This document shows positions 58,052-64,000 of a stretch of DNA of 64,000 nt, in pieces (within the stretch, counting starts at the first letter, position 1; every line of letters starts with the position of its first letter). The notes beneath the pieces are model-generated. The model saw only the letters and a program-made list of their open reading frames with translations. It made no database searches and was not told the origin of the DNA. Location of the stretch: assembly GCF_031326225.1 (NCBI RefSeq), contig NZ_CP133720.1, positions 1,860,001-1,924,000 of the forward strand. Direction: 5' to 3'. The position numbers were made by a program, and so were the translations under genes. The DNA comes from Undibacterium cyanobacteriorum. Its GTDB lineage: Bacteria > Pseudomonadota > Gammaproteobacteria > Burkholderiales > Burkholderiaceae_D.

Positions 58052-59059
58052 ATGAATATCTTCGCCCCTCGCTTACAGCGTATTCACCATGTAATCGCCG
58101 TTTCCATGATGCTTACCCCGATGCTTGGCATTAGCCCAGCAATGGCTCATGAATACAGTGCGTTAATCAAAGCAAAGAAACACGCCGAAGTCGAACGTCT
58201 AGTCGCTGCGAAGCTAGCGGTGGAGGTGAACAACGCAGACGCTTTAGTTGCCAAAGTAGACTTGATTTTAGTGGATCCCAAAACTTCTCGTCTCGATGAA
58301 GGAGTAAAGATTGCCGAGCAGTGTATCTCTAGCAATCCTAAGAACTCTGAGTGCCATGAAGCGCTCGGCAATGTGCTGGGAGTCAAAGCCGAAAAAGGTG
58401 GCGTGATGTCTGGCATAAGTTCATTGGGAAAAATTCGTGATGCCTTCAAAAAAGCCATTGAATTGGATCCAAAGAATTTTAATGCTGCGAACTCCCTGAT
58501 GACTTTCTATTTGGAAGTACCTGGCTTAATGGGCGGGAGTAATTCCAAGGCGAAGGACGTGATCGCAGAAATGCAAAAAGTCAGCCCTGCTGTAGCAAGT
58601 CTACTGCAAGCGAAGTTTGACCTTAAAGATGAAAAAATAGAAAGAGCCAAGAACGGTGCTTTGGCGGTGAATGCCGGCGGAAACCCCGTGATTGCTCAGT
58701 TGCAAAACGAAATTTCTACAGAGATCGCGCAGACCCTGATCAACGAGAAAAAATTCCTTGATGCGGAAAAGATGTTTCGTGAATTAGTTCAACGCTTTCC
58801 CGAGTCAGCTCCTGTGTATCTAGGCTTAGGCAGGTCATTGCAGGAACAGGGGAAAGCCCGAGAAGCGCTGCCTCAGTTAGAAAAATCATTGCACATTGAT
58901 GCGACTGCTGCTGCGAATTATCGACTCGCCAAAAGCTGGCAAGCTTTGGGAGAAAAAGCAAAAGCCATTTCCTTTTTCGAGAAGGCACTCAGCTTCACAC
59001 CAGAGCTCGGGAAGAAAGCTCGTGCTGATGCAGAAGAGCAGATCAAATTATTGAAGTAG
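58052..59059 (+). CDS. Exported TPR protein of unknown function
   Basis: A 335-residue protein with a signal peptide ending near GISPAMA (residue 29). It then has tetratricopeptide repeats, for example LDEGVKIAEQCISSNPKNSE, AFKKAIELDPKNFNAAN and EAEKMFRELVQRFPESAPVY-like stretches, and ends in AEEQIKLLK. ATG 58052 follows AAGGAAAAAT; the open frame from 57944 is rejected. It is next to the LytS/LytTR pair and ahead of a membrane protein gene, so it may be a target of that system, but this is inference. Confidence 0.85.
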   Translation: MNIFAPRLQRIHHVIAVSMMLTPMLGISPAMAHEYSALIKAKKHAEVERLVAAKLAVEVNNADALVAKVDLILVDPKTSRLDEGVKIAEQCISSNPKNSECHEALGNVLGVKAEKGGVMSGISSLGKIRDAFKKAIELDPKNFNAANSLMTFYLEVPGLMGGSNSKAKDVIAEMQKVSPAVASLLQAKFDLKDEKIERAKNGALAVNAGGNPVIAQLQNEISTEIAQTLINEKKFLDAEKMFRELVQRFPESAPVYLGLGRSLQEQGKAREALPQLEKSLHIDATAAANYRLAKSWQALGEKAKAISFFEKALSFTPELGKKARADAEEQIKLLK

Positions 59060-59135
59060 AGTCATATCGATCAACTCGAGAAAACTTAATCCTCTCTCAA
59101 AAACAAATTTACGTTAAATTAGAAACACAGGAAAT

Positions 59136-59558
59136 ATGATGAATGAAGTCTCGCTCACGCGTCTCTATATGTTACGGGCCATGTACTTGCTGGTCGTTGT
59201 AGGTCTCTCCCTCACTTTGTGGCCAGATGTACTCTCTGCTAAAAAGGCCTTTTCAGCTTGGGAGTTTTTTCGAGGTGTCGAAACGTCGATGATGGCTGCA
59301 TTTTGGTTGCTCTGCTTGGTTGGAATTCGTTATCCTTTGCAGCTACTTCCAATACTTTTGTGGGAATTGTTGTGGAAAACCGTTTGGCTCATTGCTGTCC
59401 CTTTACCATTGTGGATGAATGGAACTTTAGATGAAAAGTTATTGCCGAATGTATTTGCAATCGGCGCTGTCATCCTCGTCTATGCTGTGATTCCTTGGTC
59501 TTACGTTTATCGTCACTATATTAAAAAGCAGGGTGATCAATGGCGTACTGCTAAGTAA
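59136..59558 (+). CDS. Conserved hypothetical membrane protein
   Basis: A 140-residue protein with four hydrophobic segments (LYMLRAMYLLVVVGLSLTLW, MMAAFWLLCLVGIRYPLQLL, LLWELLWKTVWLIAVPLPLW and VFAIGAVILVYAVIPWSYVY). The pattern RLYMLRAMYLL ... GIRYPLQLLPILLWELLWKT resembles uncharacterised small membrane proteins in other proteobacteria. Two ATG starts (59136, 59139) are possible. The function is unknown. It lies 76 bases after the TPR gene. Confidence 0.8.
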   Translation: MMNEVSLTRLYMLRAMYLLVVVGLSLTLWPDVLSAKKAFSAWEFFRGVETSMMAAFWLLCLVGIRYPLQLLPILLWELLWKTVWLIAVPLPLWMNGTLDEKLLPNVFAIGAVILVYAVIPWSYVYRHYIKKQGDQWRTAK

Positions 59559-59598
59559 AATTTCTGTAATAAACTCGTCATACTCATTGAGGAAAATG

Positions 59599-60576
59599 AT
59601 GAAAAAAATCTTGCGTCGAACGCTGTTTGCTTTGCTTTGCCTACTGCTTATCTTTGGTTCATTGTTTGTCTATTTTCTCTACACGCCAGATCCCGAAATG
59701 CCGGCACTTTCTGGCACTTTTTCGAAGGCGACGATTCAGGTTGATGGCAAGGAGAGAACTTACCGCACATATCTGCCGAAGCACTTAACGAAAGGTGCAC
59801 CGCTAGTTATAGTGATGCATGGTTCCGGTCAAAATGGATCGCAAATTCGTCTGGAAACGGGTTATAGTTTTGATCGTCTTGCGGACCAATATGGATTTGG
59901 TGTGGTATACCCAAGCGCAGGTTCCTTTGATTGGAACGACTGTAGTAGGGTGGGTGACTTTCAATTGGACGGGCAAGAGCTGGATCACGTCAAATTTTTG
60001 ACCGCACTAAGCGATAAACTGATTGCAGAGGAGGGTTTTGACCACAATCGCGTTTTTGCAACGGGGGTGTCATCTGGTGGCTTTATGGCTTTGAGATTGG
60101 CGGTTGAAGCACCAACTCGTTTCCGTGCTGTTGCAGCAGTCTCCGCCAACCTTCCTGTCGTTGACAATTTCAAATGTATCTTGCCTGACTCAAGTACTTC
60201 GGTGATGTTAATGAATGGCACCGCAGACCCTATTGTGCATCATGCTGGAGGCGAAACCAGTTTGCTAGGTTTGTTCTATAAGGGTGGTGTTCTGCGTTCG
60301 TCGGCTGAATCCGCCCGGTTCTTTGTCGAACTTAACGGGATAAGTAAGACTCCAGTGCTAGAAACTAAACCAGTAAGCTTGATCAATGGAGAAAATTCAG
60401 GTTTTGAGCAGATAACTTGGAAAAGTGACGAAAACAAGGAAGTCCAACTCGTCACAATTTTAGGTGGTGGGCACGGTATGCCACAGGAATACTGGCGACG
60501 TCCTCGTTTGCTTGGTCCCTCTCCAATGTCACCGAATGGCCCCGCACTCATTTGGGATTTTTTTTCAAGACAATAA
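59599..60576 (+). CDS. Membrane-anchored or exported esterase (LpqC/PHB depolymerase-like)
   Basis: A 325-residue alpha/beta hydrolase. An N-terminal hydrophobic stretch (LFALLCLLLIFGSLFVYFL) is a signal anchor or signal peptide. The oxyanion part VIVMHGSGQNG, the nucleophile in GVSSGG (S158), an Asp in NGTADPIVHHAGG and a His in GGGHGMPQEYW make the triad. This arrangement is typical of LpqC/feruloyl esterase/PHB-depolymerase family 1. ATG 59599 is six bases after GAGG; the frame from 59533 is rejected. The substrate is not assigned. The gene is co-directional with the membrane protein before it. Confidence 0.88.
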   Translation: MKKILRRTLFALLCLLLIFGSLFVYFLYTPDPEMPALSGTFSKATIQVDGKERTYRTYLPKHLTKGAPLVIVMHGSGQNGSQIRLETGYSFDRLADQYGFGVVYPSAGSFDWNDCSRVGDFQLDGQELDHVKFLTALSDKLIAEEGFDHNRVFATGVSSGGFMALRLAVEAPTRFRAVAAVSANLPVVDNFKCILPDSSTSVMLMNGTADPIVHHAGGETSLLGLFYKGGVLRSSAESARFFVELNGISKTPVLETKPVSLINGENSGFEQITWKSDENKEVQLVTILGGGHGMPQEYWRRPRLLGPSPMSPNGPALIWDFFSRQ

Positions 60577-60676
60577 ATTTGATATCCGTTGATTGAAATT
60601 GCTCTGCCCCCCCGCCTAGATTGATGCTTTTCTAGGGCGGTTCACATATATAGGTCCAGGAGGATTTTCCTTTTCT

Positions 60677-60710
60677 ACTCTCATTGCTGGCGAGAGCTCG
60701 CAGTGAGAGT
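60677..60710. other. Strong hairpin between converging genes
   Basis: ACTCTCATTGC (60677-60687) pairs with GCAGTGAGAGT (60700-60710) with one wobble pair. No T-run follows on either side. A bulged stem CCGCC-TAG/CTA-GGGCGG lies about 60 bases before it. They may act as 3'-end structures. Confidence 0.45.
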
Positions 60711-60797
60711 GATAGTGTCGGATGGTGTAAATATTTTGATGCACGATAATCGGGGTTGTGGTCTGACTTGTCGCCTTAATTGTAGCCCTATCACAAA

Positions 60798-62249
60798 CTA
60801 TCGAAGACTCAGCGTTTGTGATTTCCAAATCGGGTCCTGCCATTTGTAAAAGACACTTAAAGACGAAGGTTGGTCTGCACCGTTTTCTGCTTGTAAGCTA
60901 TCCATATTGATGACTTCGAAGCGACGCTTGTATTGTCCATCGACTTTCGCTTCTCGTGCTACCAAGAATTTATTCGAGGCCGGAATCCAGCCAGCAAATT
61001 CGATATAGCCCAGTTGTGGATCAACATTGGCAGGCGGGATCACGTCAATGCTCCATCCATTATTGGATTGACGGAACAACCACAGCTCGCGCCAACTTTC
61101 CATCGGTTGCACGGCCATGGTGATGGCATTGCTTTGTGCGTTGATGCGAACAGAGTTACCCCACACCACACTGTAGGTACAACGTTTTACCAGGGCGTTC
61201 TTGATATCGTGTTTGTCATCGATTAAATGGACACAAGTCTCGCCTAGTTCACCCTCAGTGGTGACGATTTTTAATTTGCTCTTGCTGTTCAAATTCGGGC
61301 TGGATTCTGCCGCCCAACGTGAAGTGCCTGCACGGATACCAGCTTCGGTATAACTCAATTTGTCGTCATCGCTCAGTTCTTCTTTATTGACTGCAGCCAG
61401 TGCTAATACAGCGCGATTGCCGGCCGCTTGTACATCTTCATTTTTACGCGCGCGTTGATAGGCAATCGCAGACCAGACGCTCGCTTTGCGCATTTTGATG
61501 CGATTTTTTTGTTGTTCGCTGAGTTTGTTGATGTCAACACGGTCGAGCACTTCGGCGCGCCAGTTATCGATCGCAAACTTTTCCAAAGGACGGGTAGTTG
61601 GGTTGATGCATTCGGCACGTGTGAGGGCGAGGGCGGCACGGGCCTTTTGTTCCTCATTAGCGTTCATTGCTAAGACGCGGCGAAAGGCCTCGCCGTCATA
61701 ACACACTTGGATGCGTCCCTCACGTTCAAAACTCTTGAACTGCACGCCATAGTAGCTGGCAACTTCGAGATGGGCTGCAACACTCAATTCCATTTGCTTA
61801 TTGGGTTTGATGGTGCCCGTTTGCAAGCTCAGATTGGTCGAGCGACGGGCGAGTCGGTCAGCCATACTGCCGATTGCATCGAATACCTCAGCATTGATTT
61901 GTGTCGCAGGAGCTGCTTTCAGGAAAGCGGCAGCGTAACTGATGCCGAGCGCCTCTGATCCTGGCGCCTCTCGTAAAAAACGAATCACGGACAAGCTTTC
62001 AGGTGCGGCATCAGCATCCGTGCGCACTAAGCGCACCTGCGATGCTTTGATATAACCAGCTCGTTCACGGCGATGGTCGTACACCTGCAGATAATCCATG
62101 CGCTCGCCGCGAATCTCGAGCGCATCGCCTTGCCACAACACGACTTGTTGTTGTGCACTGTCACGCGGAGCTGCACGCAGGGTTGCTTGATCCTGCGCAA
62201 CGATGGCGATAAGGCTCGAAGTGGCAGCGGCGGCAATAGTCGATAACAT
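60798..62249 (-). CDS. Exported SH3-like protein of unknown function
   Basis: A 483-residue protein with a hydrophobic N-terminus (MLSTIAAAATSSLIAIVA) that looks like a signal peptide. Residues about 18-75 form a bacterial SH3-like domain (VAQDQATLRAAPRDSAQQQV, ALEIRGERMDYLQVYDHRRE, AGYIKASQVRLVR). A helical middle part and a C-terminal beta-rich region (CTYSVVWGNSVRINAQSNAI, ELWLFRQSNNGWSIDVI) follow. I do not recognise the full-length family. It is downstream of and co-directional with the SPFH gene, 99 bases apart, and possibly co-transcribed. Confidence 0.8.
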   Translation of the reverse strand: MLSTIAAAATSSLIAIVAQDQATLRAAPRDSAQQQVVLWQGDALEIRGERMDYLQVYDHRRERAGYIKASQVRLVRTDADAAPESLSVIRFLREAPGSEALGISYAAAFLKAAPATQINAEVFDAIGSMADRLARRSTNLSLQTGTIKPNKQMELSVAAHLEVASYYGVQFKSFEREGRIQVCYDGEAFRRVLAMNANEEQKARAALALTRAECINPTTRPLEKFAIDNWRAEVLDRVDINKLSEQQKNRIKMRKASVWSAIAYQRARKNEDVQAAGNRAVLALAAVNKEELSDDDKLSYTEAGIRAGTSRWAAESSPNLNSKSKLKIVTTEGELGETCVHLIDDKHDIKNALVKRCTYSVVWGNSVRINAQSNAITMAVQPMESWRELWLFRQSNNGWSIDVIPPANVDPQLGYIEFAGWIPASNKFLVAREAKVDGQYKRRFEVINMDSLQAENGADQPSSLSVFYKWQDPIWKSQTLSLR

Positions 62250-62311
62250 GATGTTTCCTTCTTTTAGTGAATGCTTAAATGATTTTCTTGCTTGCTAATG
62301 TAGTGATAAAA

Positions 62312-62359
62312 CTCAGTTGCTATCTAAGTTGCAATCTCAGTTGCTACCTCAGTTACTAC
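62312..62359. repeat. 12-bp tandem repeat over the SPFH stop codon
   Basis: Four units (CTCAGTTGCTAT, CTAAGTTGCAAT, CTCAGTTGCTAC, CTCAGTTACTAC) lie head to tail; a fifth, degenerate unit runs into the coding part. On the coding strand three of four units contain an in-frame TGA. Confidence 0.85.
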
Positions 62360-63704
62360 CTTCATTGCCTTCGCTTGCTTCAGTTTGTACCGTTTCTTTG
62401 TTCACACTGGTTTTTGTGTTCTTACCTGTTCCAAGCAAGGCGGAGCCGATAAAACCACCGTCAGCTGGAGGCGGCGCGATAATGACGGAAATCTTGTCAG
62501 ATAACTTGTCGGCCATCGTTTTTTGAATCAGCAACGGGTGCTTCGATAACAAGGCGCCATCACGCTCTAACTGTGCGCTCGACACTTTGCCCACCAATTC
62601 TTGGCGATAGGCTTCAGCATCAGCCAACTTGCGACGCGAATCTGCTTCACCTGCCGCTTCGATCAAGCGCGCTTGCGCATTACCTTCCGAAGTCTTAATC
62701 ATCGAAATTTTTGCTGCTTCAGCTTCCAATTGACGTTGCTCGATCTGCTTTTGCTTGAATGGCAGTACGTGCTTCATCGCTTCTTCTTGCGCTCTGGCGG
62801 CGATCACTTGTTCGTTGGCGGCGGCTTCTGCAGCTTTCTCACGACGCACTTTTTCGGCTTCAGATTCCAATGCCGTCTGCTTTACTTGTTTTTCTTTCAG
62901 ATCTAATGTGTAACGCATTTTTTCTGTCTCTAATTCTTCTTGTAACAAGCGTTCCATGCCGCGCTTGTAGTCTTCTGGTAAATCAATTTTGCCGATGGTG
63001 ACAGCACGTAAAGTGATACCTTCAGCCGCTAACTTCGGTGTTAATTCGGTCTCGATAATTTGTTGAATCTCACCACGCTTGCTGGAGAAAATTTCCTTGA
63101 CCGTGTATTTGGTAAAGGCTTTGTACATCACGCCTTGCACCAAAGGTTCGACGATTTGACCGCCAACATCGTCTGGCAAGCCCTTAACGTTGTTCACCAA
63201 TTTGCTCGGATCGATGGCGTAGCGCACCGCTAAATCCACGCCCAGAGACAAACCTTCGATGGACTGAAATGGAGCTTCGCTACTGCTACGATTTTTGCTT
63301 GGACGATAGAGCTGGTCTTGCAGACTAAATTTGCGCAATTGATGCAGGCCAGGAACAACGATCACACTACCTTCACGAAAGGCGCTAACGTTACCTGTCA
63401 ATTGATTGGCACGCAGGCCGATTTCACCACGTTGCACCGTTTTAAGCGGCGGATGGGTGTACAAGGCATACGCGCCCAAGCCTACTAAACTGATTGCAGC
63501 AGTCGCTTTAAAGAATTGAGGCGTAAAAATCGAAGGACGTGTTTTTACTTGAAATTCCGCAGGGTATTCACTTTGGTATTCGCTTTCTGAATTTTCATTT
63601 GCGTCTGTGGCGCCAGGTGCGCCATAGCCAGGGTTTTTGCTAGTGAATAAGCTGGCGAAGCTAGAACGAACTGCGCTGACCAAAGTTTTTAAACGGTTTG
63701 TCAT
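62349..63704 (-). CDS. SPFH/prohibitin-family membrane protein
   Basis: A 451-residue protein with a single membrane segment (about residues 69-85, AAISLVGLGAYALYTHP) and an SPFH (band 7) domain from RGEIGLRANQLTGNV to AEGITLRAVTIGKIDLPEDY. A long Ala/Glu/Lys/Gln-rich coiled coil follows (about 235-375). SPFH proteins form large ring or cage assemblies in the membrane and often control membrane proteases. The N-terminal 60 residues are polar and low in complexity. The stop codon is in a 12-bp tandem repeat. No FtsH or NfeD partner is seen, but an exported SH3-like protein gene follows on the same strand. Confidence 0.9.
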   Translation of the reverse strand: MTNRLKTLVSAVRSSFASLFTSKNPGYGAPGATDANENSESEYQSEYPAEFQVKTRPSIFTPQFFKATAAISLVGLGAYALYTHPPLKTVQRGEIGLRANQLTGNVSAFREGSVIVVPGLHQLRKFSLQDQLYRPSKNRSSSEAPFQSIEGLSLGVDLAVRYAIDPSKLVNNVKGLPDDVGGQIVEPLVQGVMYKAFTKYTVKEIFSSKRGEIQQIIETELTPKLAAEGITLRAVTIGKIDLPEDYKRGMERLLQEELETEKMRYTLDLKEKQVKQTALESEAEKVRREKAAEAAANEQVIAARAQEEAMKHVLPFKQKQIEQRQLEAEAAKISMIKTSEGNAQARLIEAAGEADSRRKLADAEAYRQELVGKVSSAQLERDGALLSKHPLLIQKTMADKLSDKISVIIAPPPADGGFIGSALLGTGKNTKTSVNKETVQTEASEGNEGSN

Positions 63705-64000
63705 GATGCCTCCTAGTGTTGTGCAAGATCAAAAGTGTTTGAAGAGTTTAAGCAAGTGCATGATTGCGTTTGCTTGAGACGAATCTTGCGCCTGGTGGGC
63801 AGGAGCATTCAATGCCGCGCTGAGGGGGAATTCTTCATTGCCACGGAAGAAATAGGCTAGGAACGGAAGACGCTGTGAAGAAAAACTCACAGCTCAAAAC
63901 TGACTTTTTAGACAAAAACAGCGATACTGCGCTTATTAAGGTGGCGGGATAAGGTGGTGGACTCATGATCGGTCCATCCTATGAGCCAAAGATATTCGCT
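63705..64000. other. Region upstream of the SPFH gene to the window end
   Basis: About 296 bases without an assigned gene. It has a GCTGTGA/TCACAGC hairpin at about 63870-63889. A possible new gene starts at ATG 63965 with AAGGTGG eight bases before it, but only 12 codons are visible, so I do not call it. Confidence 0.4.

Noticed and set aside
57814..58134. 106-codon frame before the exported TPR gene
   Set aside because: No recognisable motif, overlaps the TPR gene in another frame, and lacks a good ribosome binding site. A degraded gene is possible but not supported.
63965..64000. Start of a new plus-strand gene
   Set aside because: Only 12 codons are visible before the window end; the AAGGTGG site is suggestive but not enough.

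Overview
The window looks like ordinary chromosome from a betaproteobacterium of the order Burkholderiales, probably close to Oxalobacteraceae/Undibacterium. The grounds are a full 14-gene nuoA-N operon followed by a DUF2818 gene, the order tRNA-Val, thrS, infC, rpmI, rplT, pheS, pheT, ihfA, merR, and a pssA-leuA pair. G+C is near one half by eye, low for the order. The genus is inference. I see no insertion sequence, prophage, CRISPR array or obvious defence system.

Layout. 1-4 kb (minus strand): a cut TPR protein, murI, class I fumarase and a UPF0114 membrane protein. 4.4-14.6 kb (plus): acs, pssA, a leucine-rich leader ORF, leuA, rpsO, pnp, a quinone oxidoreductase and tpiA. 14.7-31.3 kb: secG, tRNA-Leu(GAG), the respiratory complex I operon nuoA-N, DUF2818 and a NUDIX hydrolase. 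31.5-42 kb: accessory carbon metabolism, with ETF-ubiquinone oxidoreductase, an SDR enzyme, a VOC protein, a secreted GH5 glucanase with two CBM6 modules, a PAS-LuxR regulator, CoA-transferase scoAB, 3-hydroxybutyrate dehydrogenase, a hydrolase and a RidA protein. 42-45.5 kb: relA and a CDF metal exporter, converging on a palindromic repeat. 45.8-54.3 kb: the translation cluster. 54.4-64 kb: a less conserved region with a LytS/LytTR two-component pair, a TPR secretory protein, a conserved membrane protein, an esterase, an SH3-like exported protein and an SPFH protein.

How it fits together: acs, scoAB, bdhA, the fumarase, ETF-QO and complex I describe an aerobic heterotroph using acetate, hydroxybutyrate/PHB and fatty acid electrons. 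rpsO-pnp, relA and thrS-to-ihfA are housekeeping.

The most interesting signals are regulatory or structural rather than new protein systems. They are: a leucine-rich, CTA-rich and apparently leaderless leader peptide ahead of leuA; an AUA initiation codon for infC; a hairpin between the Shine-Dalgarno and start of rpmI; a large inverted repeat splitting pheS from pheT; a palindromic repeat between relA and the CDF gene; and at least eight degenerate tandem repeats of 11-19 bp, most of them just beyond or across gene ends. I found no convincing new multi-gene system.
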